Positions 8,112 through 15,027 of a DNA stretch of 20,963 nt are shown here, piece by piece. The DNA comes from Bacillota bacterium (lineage in GTDB: Bacteria > Bacillota > Limnochordia > Darwinibacteriales > Darwinibacteriaceae): contig JAAYSR010000092.1 in NCBI GenBank assembly GCA_012518325.1, positions 1 through 20,963 of the forward strand, read 5' to 3'. The notes below the pieces were generated by a model. It worked only from the letters and a program-made list of their open reading frames with translations, searched no databases and had not been told where the DNA came from. The translations under genes were made by a program, and so were the position numbers. The number at the start of each line of letters is the position of its first letter. The first letter of the stretch is position 1.

Positions 8112-8140
8112 ACCCTCATACCACTTACCGTTTTGGCGAA
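8112..8140 (+). promoter_or_regulatory. Possible SigI-type promoter before sigI
   Basis: ACCCTC (8112-8117) and CGAA (8137-8140) lie in the era-sigI gap. From memory, SigI promoters of Bacillus and Clostridium have a C-rich -35 element and CGAA or a similar -10, and sigI is self-activated. No SigA-type promoter is visible in this gap. The 19-base spacing is a weak point. Confidence 0.3.
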
Positions 8141-8162
8141 ACTTGTCAAGGGAGGTTCAGCG

Positions 8163-8909
8163 ATGACTACAACTCATGCACATCAAGCAGATGAACGCAG
8201 TCAAATAACGGAGCTGGTCATCAAGGCCCAACAGGGAGATGCACGAGTTCGTGAACAGATCCTGCAGGACTATCGCCCTTTCTACTTGCGGGTTGCTTCC
8301 GGCACCTGCAAGAAGTACCTTGTTCTGGGGCGCGATGACGAAGCCAGCATCGCTATGATTGCCTTCAATGAGGCTATCGATTCCTATAACGTCGACGGGG
8401 GCGCATCTTTTTTCAGTTTTGCAGAAATTGTGATTAAGCGCCGGATGGTGGACCATTTTAGGCGGCAAAGCAAAAGAACAGATGAGATTCCCCTGTCCAG
8501 CTTTGAACGTGAGGAACAGGAAGACAGTGTTCTGCAGAAGATCGAGTCGAAGGAAGCCCAGACCGTCCTGCAGATCCAGGAAGAAACAGAAGAGCGACGG
8601 GAAGAAATCTTCCGCCTTGACCAGCTGCTCAGCCATTATGGAATTCGCTTTTCCGATTTGGTCAAGGTCTCGCCTAAGCACCAGGATGCCCGTGATCGGG
8701 CTTTACAGGTGGCCAAAGTATTAGCGGGGGATCCAGAGCTCTTGGCGTACCTCACTACCAAGAAGTCGCTGCCCCTAAAAGAGCTGGAAGAGCGGGTTGA
8801 GGTAAGCCGCAAGACCCTTGAGCGGCAGCGGAAGTACATAATTTCCCTGACTCTTATCTTAATTGGTGATTTTTACCATCTACAGGAGTACCTGAATCGA
8901 CCAGTGTGA
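8163..8909 (+). CDS. sigI: RNA polymerase sigma factor SigI
   Basis: The 248-residue protein matches SigI (about 251 in Bacillus subtilis). The sigma region 2-like part (about 15-110) includes ITELVIKAQQGD, a DDEASIAMIAFNEAIDSY segment for core binding and SFFSFAEIVIKRRMVDHFRR for the -10 region. The C-terminal part (about 150-245) ends in a helix-turn-helix, KELEERVEVSRKTLERQRKYI. SigI responds to heat and envelope stress in Bacillus and to polysaccharides in cellulolytic clostridia. AAGGGAGG lies 7 bases before the ATG at 8163. It is followed at once by its anti-sigma gene, the normal partner arrangement, and the sigI stop sits in the leader of rsgI. The target regulon cannot be read here. 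Confidence 0.94.
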   Translation: MTTTHAHQADERSQITELVIKAQQGDARVREQILQDYRPFYLRVASGTCKKYLVLGRDDEASIAMIAFNEAIDSYNVDGGASFFSFAEIVIKRRMVDHFRRQSKRTDEIPLSSFEREEQEDSVLQKIESKEAQTVLQIQEETEERREEIFRLDQLLSHYGIRFSDLVKVSPKHQDARDRALQVAKVLAGDPELLAYLTTKKSLPLKELEERVEVSRKTLERQRKYIISLTLILIGDFYHLQEYLNRPV

Positions 8910-8923
8910 AAGGAGGGACCCAA

Positions 8924-9853
8924 GTGAGACGCAGTGGGGTTGTTGTTGAAATAGGACCCAAAAATCAAGTTATTGTACTGACCTCTCAGGGGGAGTTTGT
9001 CAAGGTCCCTTTTAAGAAGCACGTACAGGTAGGACAGGAAATTCGCTTTGACCCCAAGAGAGAGCGGCTGAGCATCTGGCAATTAGGTCTGGCTGCTACA
9101 CTGTTCCTGACCTTACTGGGCACGTGGCCCCTGCTTACCGAAAACCTGGCGCCCACAACTTTGACACCTGAGTTTGTTATCACTCTGGATATGGATTCAA
9201 GCCTGGAGCTGCAGATCGCTGAAAACAGGGAAGTCTTAAAGATTGAAGGGTTGAATCGGGATGGCCGGGAGCTGGCATCCAACCTGAATGTTGTAGGCGA
9301 TGATCTGCAAACTGCGTTGACGAAAATTGCCAGCCAGGCTGAAAAAATGGGTTACGCCGGAAGGTCGCAGGATGAGGTAGTGGTGACCATTGCCTCCCAA
9401 AGAAATCAGGCGGTTGAGCTGACAGAGTCCATGAATCGGGGCGGCGGGACAGGAGCGCAGGCAGAGATTGAGCGTGCTGTCGTGGACGCCTTCGAATCAA
9501 GGCAGCTGGCTCAGGTGCGCATCTGGGAAGTGCCCAGGTCGCTGCAGACTGAAGCGAAGTTGGCAGGAATTACGCCTTCACGCTATCTTGCCATCCAGAT
9601 GCCGTCCACTTCGGATACAGCCAGTCCAGTGATCCCCCAGCGGCCTGAGACCAGGTTGACCATGGGTGATCCATCCGAGGCTGAAGAGGCAGTGAACTCC
9701 CTGGGCAGGACGCCAAGCCTGCAGGCAAGCGTTGATTCGGGCAAGCCGGCGTTAACTCCGGCAAGGTGGACAGGAGACAATCTCAATCCGGCAAGACGAA
9801 CTGATTTGTACAATATTGATTTTTCTGTAGCAGGATTTAAAGGAGACCTTTGA
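8924..9853 (+). CDS. rsgI: Anti-sigma factor RsgI, membrane-bound
   Basis: The product is 309 residues. A cytoplasmic RsgI N-terminal domain (about 1-45, with GVVVEIGPKNQVIVLT) should hold SigI. One membrane helix (about 51-71) follows, then an extracellular juxtamembrane domain (about 80-225) with VLKIEGLNRDGRELASNL and the conserved LAGITPSRYL end. The last 83 residues are rich in Pro, Ser, Thr and charged residues and look disordered; I see no carbohydrate-binding or enzymatic sensor domain. Where many homologues have Asp-hydrophobic-Asn-Pro-Ser at the autoproteolysis site, this one reads DMDSS (residues 89-93), so Asn-Pro is replaced by Asp-Ser. The GTG start has AAAGGAGGG 6 bases upstream. 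Only 8 bases separate it from queA. Confidence 0.9.
   Translation: MRRSGVVVEIGPKNQVIVLTSQGEFVKVPFKKHVQVGQEIRFDPKRERLSIWQLGLAATLFLTLLGTWPLLTENLAPTTLTPEFVITLDMDSSLELQIAENREVLKIEGLNRDGRELASNLNVVGDDLQTALTKIASQAEKMGYAGRSQDEVVVTIASQRNQAVELTESMNRGGGTGAQAEIERAVVDAFESRQLAQVRIWEVPRSLQTEAKLAGITPSRYLAIQMPSTSDTASPVIPQRPETRLTMGDPSEAEEAVNSLGRTPSLQASVDSGKPALTPARWTGDNLNPARRTDLYNIDFSVAGFKGDL
9841..9845 (+). promoter_or_regulatory. Poorly spaced ribosome-binding site for queA
   Basis: AGGAG inside the end of rsgI is 16 bases before the queA ATG at 9862, much more than usual, and nothing better lies between. A nearer in-frame TTG at 9850 runs into TAA at 9856, so it cannot be the start. Translation of queA may depend on ribosomes finishing rsgI. 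Confidence 0.5.
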
Positions 9854-9861
9854 TCTAAACT

Positions 9862-10905
9862 ATGAGAGTAGACGATTTTGATTTTGAACTGCCGGATGAA
9901 CTAATTGCCCAGACTCCTTTGCAGCAGCGCGATCATTCCAGACTCTTGGTGGTTCATAGAGATACCGCTGTTTTGGAGGATCGCAGTTTTCCGGACATCA
10001 TGGATTATCTGCGGCCTGAGGATGTTTTGGTCTTGAACAACTCGAGAGTGATTCCGGCACGCCTGTTTGGGCGCAACAGCCGCGGCGGCCAGTCAGGCCG
10101 CCAGCAGCCGGGTTTGGTTGAAATCTTGCTTTTGCGGCCCTTTGGGGCAGGCCAGTGGGAAGTGTTGGTTAAGCCGGGCAAAAGGGCTCGTCCAGGTGCC
10201 GAAATTGTGTTTTCGCCGCTTCTGTCGTGCAAAGTGCTTGATGTGACCAAGAGCGGCGGACGGCTTGTGGAATTTTCCTTTGCTGGAGATTTTGAGGAAA
10301 TACTGGCACAGCTGGGGGAAACGCCTCTGCCGCCTTATATTCACGCGAAGCTTGATGATCCTGAGCGCTATCAGACGGTGTATGCCAGAGAGTCGGGTTC
10401 AGTGGCGGCGCCTACAGCAGGGCTTCACTTTACTCCAGAGCTGTTAGGCCGGATCGAAAATCTGGGTGTGGCTGTAGTTCCCCTCACTTTGCACGTGGGC
10501 TTGGGTACTTTTAGGCCAGTCAAAGTGGATAAAGTAGAAGATCATGTGATGCATGAAGAGTACTATGAGCTTACCGAGGAGAATGCAAGGATCATCAACG
10601 ACCGCCTGCGATCCGGAGGGCGGGTTTTTGCTGTCGGCACAACAACTGTGAGGGTTTTGGAAACCTTAAGCGATGGGCAGGGGCAGGTGCGTCCGGGTTC
10701 CGGCTGGACAGATATTTTTATCTATCCAGGCTGCCGCTTCAATGTTGTCGATGTGCTGCTGACCAACTTTCATCTGCCAAAATCCAGTCTGCTGATGCTG
10801 GTTTCAGCCTTTGCAGGCCAAGAAACCATCAAGACAGCCTATGAACATGCTGTAGCAGAAAAGTATCGTTTCTTCAGTTTCGGAGACGCCATGCTGCTGG
10901 TTTGA
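9862..10905 (+). CDS. queA: S-adenosylmethionine:tRNA ribosyltransferase-isomerase QueA
   Basis: The 347-residue product matches the usual QueA length. It transfers and rearranges the ribosyl group of S-adenosylmethionine onto 7-aminomethyl-7-deazaguanine at the wobble position of GUN-anticodon tRNAs, giving epoxyqueuosine. Family motifs include the N-terminal DDFDFELPDELIAQ-P-x6-DHSRLLV, VLNNSRVIPARLFG, the PLPPYI segment, ESGSVAAPTAGLHFT, LHVGLGTFRPV and TNFHLPKSSLLMLV. Its substrate is made by Tgt, encoded next, so the two genes form a functional pair. The ATG at 9862 has only a distant Shine-Dalgarno and follows rsgI by 8 bases, suggesting read-through and coupled translation. Confidence 0.97.
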   Translation: MRVDDFDFELPDELIAQTPLQQRDHSRLLVVHRDTAVLEDRSFPDIMDYLRPEDVLVLNNSRVIPARLFGRNSRGGQSGRQQPGLVEILLLRPFGAGQWEVLVKPGKRARPGAEIVFSPLLSCKVLDVTKSGGRLVEFSFAGDFEEILAQLGETPLPPYIHAKLDDPERYQTVYARESGSVAAPTAGLHFTPELLGRIENLGVAVVPLTLHVGLGTFRPVKVDKVEDHVMHEEYYELTEENARIINDRLRSGGRVFAVGTTTVRVLETLSDGQGQVRPGSGWTDIFIYPGCRFNVVDVLLTNFHLPKSSLLMLVSAFAGQETIKTAYEHAVAEKYRFFSFGDAMLLV

Positions 10906-10918
10906 AGGGAGCATCCAC

Positions 10919-12034
10919 GTGCCTTTAAATTTCACAGTGTTATCGGAATCAAGTACAACAAGGGCTCGCCTGGGACGGCTGGAAACGACCCACGGCTCTG
11001 TTCAGACTCCAGTGTTCATGCCTGTGGGAACGCAGGCTACAGTGAAAACAATGGCCCCCCATGAACTGGAGGATTTGGGTGCGGAGATAATTCTCAGCAA
11101 CACCTACCATCTCTATCTGCGTCCAGGCAGCGATGTGGTGGCAGAGGCGGGGGGGTTGCACCGGTTCATGAACTGGAATCGCCCAATTCTGACGGACAGC
11201 GGCGGGTTTCAGGTGTTCAGCCTGGGACCTCTGCGCAAGATCACTGAAGAAGGGGTTCACTTTCGGTCCCATTTGGACGGCTCAAAGCATTTTATCAGCC
11301 CGGAAAAATCCATGGAGATCCAGATGGATTTAGGCGCGGACATAATCATGGCTTTTGATGAATGTGCACCGTATCCCGCTGATCGGGACTACGTAAAGGA
11401 GTCGAAAGACTTGACCACTCGCTGGGCCAAGCGCTGCCAAAAGGCCCATACCCGTGAAGACCAGGCCCTTTTTGGCATTGTGCAGGGCGGCATGTACCAT
11501 GATCTGCGCAGAGAAAGCGCTTTAGAACTCATGGAACTGGACTTTCCAGGCTACGGCATCGGCGGCTTGAGTGTGGGAGAGCCCAAGGACATTATGTATG
11601 AGGTTCTGGATGATCTCATCCCGGTTATGCCCAAAGACAAGCCTCGCTATCTCATGGGGGTCGGTTCCCCCGACTGTCTGGTAGAGGCTGTGATGAGGGG
11701 AGTGGACATGTTTGACTGTGTCTGGCCCACGCGGCTTGCCCGGCATGGCATGGTCATTACCCGTCAGGGGAACATGGCCATTCGCAATTTGCCCTATGCC
11801 AGAGACTTCAGGCCCATCGAGGAAGACTGCCGCTGTTATGCCTGCAGGAACTTTTCCCGGGCGTACATCCGCCATCTGCTGAAGGCGGGCGAGGTGTTGG
11901 GCATTCGCCTCACCACAATTCACAACATTGCCTTCTTGACCCGGCTGATGCGGGAAATAAGGGAAGCTATTGCCGAGGACCGGTTATTGGAGTACAGTCG
12001 CGAGTTTTTAGGAGTGTTTGGTGCAGAAAAATAG
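10919..12034 (+). CDS. tgt: tRNA-guanine transglycosylase
   Basis: At 371 residues this is a bacterial-type Tgt, which exchanges guanine 34 of GUN-anticodon tRNAs for the queuosine precursor preQ1. The TIM-barrel active site shows Asp93 in LTDSGGFQVF and the nucleophile Asp266 in VDMFDCVWPTR. GGLSVGEPK is the substrate-binding loop. The zinc site is complete: Cys304, Cys306 and Cys309 in CRCYAC, and His335 in TTIHN. The GTG at 10919 has AAGGGAG 7 bases upstream, just after the queA stop. The queA-tgt-yajC order is widespread in bacteria. Confidence 0.97.
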   Translation: MPLNFTVLSESSTTRARLGRLETTHGSVQTPVFMPVGTQATVKTMAPHELEDLGAEIILSNTYHLYLRPGSDVVAEAGGLHRFMNWNRPILTDSGGFQVFSLGPLRKITEEGVHFRSHLDGSKHFISPEKSMEIQMDLGADIIMAFDECAPYPADRDYVKESKDLTTRWAKRCQKAHTREDQALFGIVQGGMYHDLRRESALELMELDFPGYGIGGLSVGEPKDIMYEVLDDLIPVMPKDKPRYLMGVGSPDCLVEAVMRGVDMFDCVWPTRLARHGMVITRQGNMAIRNLPYARDFRPIEEDCRCYACRNFSRAYIRHLLKAGEVLGIRLTTIHNIAFLTRLMREIREAIAEDRLLEYSREFLGVFGAEK

Positions 12035-12095
12035 AGGAACCTGCAGTACTAAGTAGAAAAATAGGAAAGTAGGCATTTTGGAGGAGGTGAAGTGC

Positions 12096-12401
12096 ATGTT
12101 CTTTTTACAAGCTGATGCTGCTGGTGAGGCTGCAGCAGGCGGCGGACTGTTAGGCTTATTCCTGCCTTTTCTGATCGTTGGTGTGCTGTTTTACTTTATG
12201 ATCATCAGGCCCCAGCAAAAGCAGCAGAAGGAAAGAAAATCAATGCTTGACGGGCTGAAGAAGGGTGACCGGATTGTTACAGTGGGCGGCATCTATGGCG
12301 AGATTACAGCGCTCAAGGAAGACTACGTAACACTTAAGGTTGCTGACAAAGTAGAGATCAAAGTCTCCCGCAGCGGAGTCGGACATGTAATTGCTGATTA
12401 A
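12096..12401 (+). CDS. yajC: Preprotein translocase accessory subunit YajC
   Basis: This 101-residue protein has a short, small-residue N-terminus (AADGE-like, Gly-rich), a single membrane helix at about 18-37, and the family's RPQQK motif at 38-42. A small beta-rich cytoplasmic domain with LKKGDRIVTVGGIYGEI follows. YajC associates with SecD and SecF at the Sec translocon. It lies 61 bases after tgt and starts 8 bases after AGGAGG. secD and secF lie 1.4 kb downstream, with two other genes between. Confidence 0.95.
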   Translation: MFFLQADAAGEAAAGGGLLGLFLPFLIVGVLFYFMIIRPQQKQQKERKSMLDGLKKGDRIVTVGGIYGEITALKEDYVTLKVADKVEIKVSRSGVGHVIAD

Positions 12402-12430
12402 GCTGCTGCAAAGCAAGCAATGAAGAATTG

Positions 12431-12463
12431 GCCTCCTTGAGGCAGCGCCCACCCTTGGGTGGC
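12431..12463 (+). repeat. Two small hairpins ahead of the yajC terminator
   Basis: GCCTC (12431-12435) pairs with GAGGC (12439-12443), and CCACC (12449-12453) with GGTGG (12458-12462). The second 3' arm can instead pair with CCACC at 12468-12472, which is part of the terminator stem. This gives mutually exclusive folds, like an attenuator. Whether it works as one is unknown. Confidence 0.45.
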
Positions 12464-12490
12464 AAAACCACCACTAAGGTGGTTTTCTTC
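12464..12490 (+). terminator. Rho-independent terminator or attenuator after yajC
   Basis: AAAACCACC (12464-12472) pairs with GGTGGTTTT (12478-12486) around ACTAA, followed by a broken T/C tract. The next gene starts 33 bases later with no room or match for a promoter between, so its expression may need read-through. Confidence 0.8.
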
Positions 12491-12518
12491 TAAATACAGG
12501 AAGGGAAAGGGGATTACC

Positions 12519-13058
12519 ATGCGCAGGCTTTTTATTATTGGTCTTATAATCTCATGCTTGTTTTTTGGCGTCCAGGCGGTGCATGCTGGAAATTTCTACC
12601 TGCATGAACATCCCAGTTATTGGTGGTACGTAGTTGAAGACCCGGCTTTTAGCGTCATTATACCCTCCGGGGCAGACAACTACATTGAGCGCTCCATCTT
12701 CGGCATGGATACTTTGCTCATGACTTTCAAGAATGGGACGATCACCATGGAAGTCAATTGCCAGCCCGGAACAGATGTGGAATCTGTCCGCAACAGTCTG
12801 GATGTACGCTACAAGCCTCTGGTGAAAAACATTACAGTTCTGAACAATGGTGAAATAACGACCTCCAATGGTTTGAAAACACATTTCTATGCCTATGAGG
12901 CTACCGGCGCCAATGGCAAAAAGGTGATGCTGAGGACGGTTCTTTTTCAAAGAAAGCACCATGTCGTCTACCTTAACCTGTTCTTAGAGGCAGACCAGTA
13001 TGAAGGGGATATGCGTGAGTACTGGATCAGGGCTGTGAATGGCTTTCAGTGGGACTAA
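12519..13058 (+). CDS. Secreted protein of unknown function
   Basis: I do not recognise this 179-residue protein. The N-terminus is a clear signal peptide: two arginines, a hydrophobic core (about residues 4-20) and a likely signal peptidase I site after VHA at residue 23. No lipobox cysteine follows, so the mature protein of about 156 residues should be released or wall-associated. The mature part is beta-rich with single Trp and Tyr-rich patches near the start (PSYWWYVV) and a C-terminal YWIRAVNGFQWD. The pattern of FSVIIPSG, a central basic helix, TSNGLKTHFYAYEA and VYLNLFLEA resembles the PsbP/DcrB-like fold, but that is only an impression. The ATG at 12519 has AAAGGGG 6 bases upstream. 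It precedes the HD gene by 21 bases. Confidence 0.8.
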   Translation: MRRLFIIGLIISCLFFGVQAVHAGNFYLHEHPSYWWYVVEDPAFSVIIPSGADNYIERSIFGMDTLLMTFKNGTITMEVNCQPGTDVESVRNSLDVRYKPLVKNITVLNNGEITTSNGLKTHFYAYEATGANGKKVMLRTVLFQRKHHVVYLNLFLEADQYEGDMREYWIRAVNGFQWD

Positions 13059-13079
13059 TCTAGGATAGGGAGTGTTCTG

Positions 13080-13742
13080 ATGCGAGTTAAGTTGTCGGAT
13101 GTAGCCAAACATCCAAGTATCGATGCCTACATTCAGCAGGCCGATGCCAATCTCGGGGCCATGGGCTTTACTGAGCACGGACGGCGCCACATTAGTCTGG
13201 TTTCTTCCATTGCTCGTAATGTTTTGGAGCGCTTAGGCTACGATGAGCGTTTAGCAGAGCTGGCGGCCATTGCCGGCTATCTCCATGATCTGGGCAATTG
13301 CGTAGGCAGAGTGAATCACGGGGCAGCCGCGGCCCTTTTAGTGGAGCCTTTCTTGCGGGAGCTCGGCATGCCGCCTCATGAGGTGGCGCTGATCCTCAGC
13401 GCCGTAGGTAATCACGAAGAAGAAGTGGGAGAGCCCGTGAATGAAGTGGCCGCTGCGTTGATTCTGGCAGATAAGTCGGATGTACACAGAACACGGGTCC
13501 GCAATCCAGATCTGCCTACTTTCGATATTCATGACAGGGTGAACTATGCCGCAATCAAGTCATTCCTGGATGTGGACGAGAAGGAACGCATAATCACGCT
13601 GCGCATTACAATTGAGACGGAGAACACTTCCATCATGGAGTATTTTGAAATCTTCCTGGAACGGATGCTGATGTGCCGCCGGGCCGCTGCCTATCTGGGC
13701 TGCGAATTCAAACTGAGAATTAACGAGGCGCAATTGCTCTAG
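13080..13742 (+). CDS. HD-domain metal-dependent phosphohydrolase
   Basis: This 220-residue cytoplasmic protein is essentially one HD domain. Likely metal ligands are His37 (HGRRHISLV), the doublet His69-Asp70 in YLHDLGN, and Asp131 in LADKSD; His80 and His112 (GNHEEE) are further candidates. HD enzymes remove phosphates from nucleotides or cut cyclic dinucleotides; the substrate here is not known. The C-terminal 70 residues (from about 150) form a short strand-rich region. AGGGAG lies 7 bases before the ATG. It follows the secreted-protein gene by 21 bases, and the secD promoter overlaps its stop codon. It is the third HD domain in the window, with PgpH and RelA, but unlike them has no membrane or synthetase part. 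Confidence 0.85.
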   Translation: MRVKLSDVAKHPSIDAYIQQADANLGAMGFTEHGRRHISLVSSIARNVLERLGYDERLAELAAIAGYLHDLGNCVGRVNHGAAAALLVEPFLRELGMPPHEVALILSAVGNHEEEVGEPVNEVAAALILADKSDVHRTRVRNPDLPTFDIHDRVNYAAIKSFLDVDEKERIITLRITIETENTSIMEYFEIFLERMLMCRRAAAYLGCEFKLRINEAQLL

Positions 13743-13768
13743 ACAGTCCGTTGCTGCGATAGTATAAT
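13740..13768 (+). promoter_or_regulatory. SigA-type promoter for secD-secF
   Basis: TAGACA (13740-13745, five of six consensus bases) and TATAAT (13763-13768, perfect) are 17 bases apart. The -35 element overlaps the TAG stop of the HD gene. Transcription should start near 13775, giving a leader of about 40 bases with GGGAGGAG before the TTG start of secD. Confidence 0.75.
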
Positions 13769-13815
13769 TGTTAATTGTTGGTGTTGAATATTGAAGCGCA
13801 AGGGAGGAGTGCAGT

Positions 13816-15027
13816 TTGAGACGCAGGAACGGCTGGAGAATAGGCCTGATCATTGCAGTGCTGCTCATTTCTGGAGTTTTTTTGTTTGGTTCTCCGTTCA
13901 ACCTTGGTCTTGATCTCAAAGGCGGAGTGCATGTTGTCCTCGAAGCTGACGAGTCAGCTGCCGAAGTAACCAATGAGAGCATGGTCGGGGTTGTTTCTAT
14001 TATCGAAAGGCGCATTAACGCTCTGGGAGTGTCCGAGCCTTTGATTCAAAGACAGGGGGCTCGCCGGGTGATTGTGGAACTTCCCGGCATCCATGACCAG
14101 CAGCAGGCTATTGAAACAGTGGGTGCCACAGCTCTGCTGGAGTTTAAGGATCCCAATGGCAGCACAGCGGTAGACGGCTCATATCTAAAGAATGTGCAGC
14201 TTGGCGTCGACCGTTACGGGCAGCCCGCTATTGACCTGGAGTTTGACGGAGAAGGGGCGCGCTTGTTTGCCCAGCTGACGACTCGCTTCCAGGGACAAGC
14301 TACCACAATTGTCCTAGACGGCGAAGTGCTGCAGACAGTAATGATTAGGGAGCCGATCCTGGAAGGAAAGGCTCAGATCACAGGCGGAATGACTATGGAA
14401 GAGGCACGCCATATGGTGATCCTGCTCCAGGAGGGGTCACTGCCTGTACCGATGAAAATTATGGAAATCCGCAATGTAGGTCCAACCTTGGGGCAGGACT
14501 CAATTGACAGAAGCTTCCGGGCGGGCATTATCGGGGCCGTTCTGGTTCTGATTTACATTGCGCTGTACTACAGGCTGCCAGGCTTGGTTGCCGACTTGGC
14601 GCTGCTTATTTACATTGTCATCGTCCTGGGCATTCTGTCTGCGATAGACGCGGTCCTCACCTTGCCGGGCATCGCCGGAATCATACTGTCCATAGGCATG
14701 GCAGTGGATGCAAACGTGCTGATCTTTGAGCGGGTTAAGGAAGAACTGGCGGAGGGCAAGCGACTGCGTTCTGCGATAGAAGCAGGTTTCAGCCGCGCTT
14801 TTACCACGATTCTGGATTCTAATATTACTACGCTGATCACAGCGGCAGTGCTGTTTATTGTGGGAACCGGCGGAGTCAGGGGATTTGCTGTCACATTAGG
14901 AGTTGGCATTCTGATCAGCATGTTCACTGCGCTCTTCGTTACCAGATTGCTCCTGGATCTTATGGTGGACCGCCGCCCCGATACTATGGCCAAACATTTC
15001 GGTATGGGGGGGTTTAGAAGATCATGA
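13816..15027 (+). CDS. secD: Protein translocase subunit SecD
   Basis: The 403-residue SecD starts with a membrane helix (about 8-25) and LGLDLKGGVHVVLEAD (the D-L-K-G-G motif at 33-37). A periplasm-facing-type P1 domain (about 40-225) follows, then five further membrane helices. The helix with SIGMAVDANVLIFERVKEEL is the conserved core that carries protons in this family. SecD with SecF uses the proton or sodium gradient to help pull secreted proteins across the membrane. The start is TTG at 13816, 8 bases after GGAGG. The last four bases overlap secF as ATGA. It is a separate protein rather than a SecDF fusion, as usual in clostridia. Confidence 0.96.
   Translation: MRRRNGWRIGLIIAVLLISGVFLFGSPFNLGLDLKGGVHVVLEADESAAEVTNESMVGVVSIIERRINALGVSEPLIQRQGARRVIVELPGIHDQQQAIETVGATALLEFKDPNGSTAVDGSYLKNVQLGVDRYGQPAIDLEFDGEGARLFAQLTTRFQGQATTIVLDGEVLQTVMIREPILEGKAQITGGMTMEEARHMVILLQEGSLPVPMKIMEIRNVGPTLGQDSIDRSFRAGIIGAVLVLIYIALYYRLPGLVADLALLIYIVIVLGILSAIDAVLTLPGIAGIILSIGMAVDANVLIFERVKEELAEGKRLRSAIEAGFSRAFTTILDSNITTLITAAVLFIVGTGGVRGFAVTLGVGILISMFTALFVTRLLLDLMVDRRPDTMAKHFGMGGFRRS

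Noticed and set aside
9846..9861. A preQ1 riboswitch controlling queA
   Set aside because: Only 8 bases separate rsgI from queA, far too few for an aptamer, and the upstream sequence is coding.
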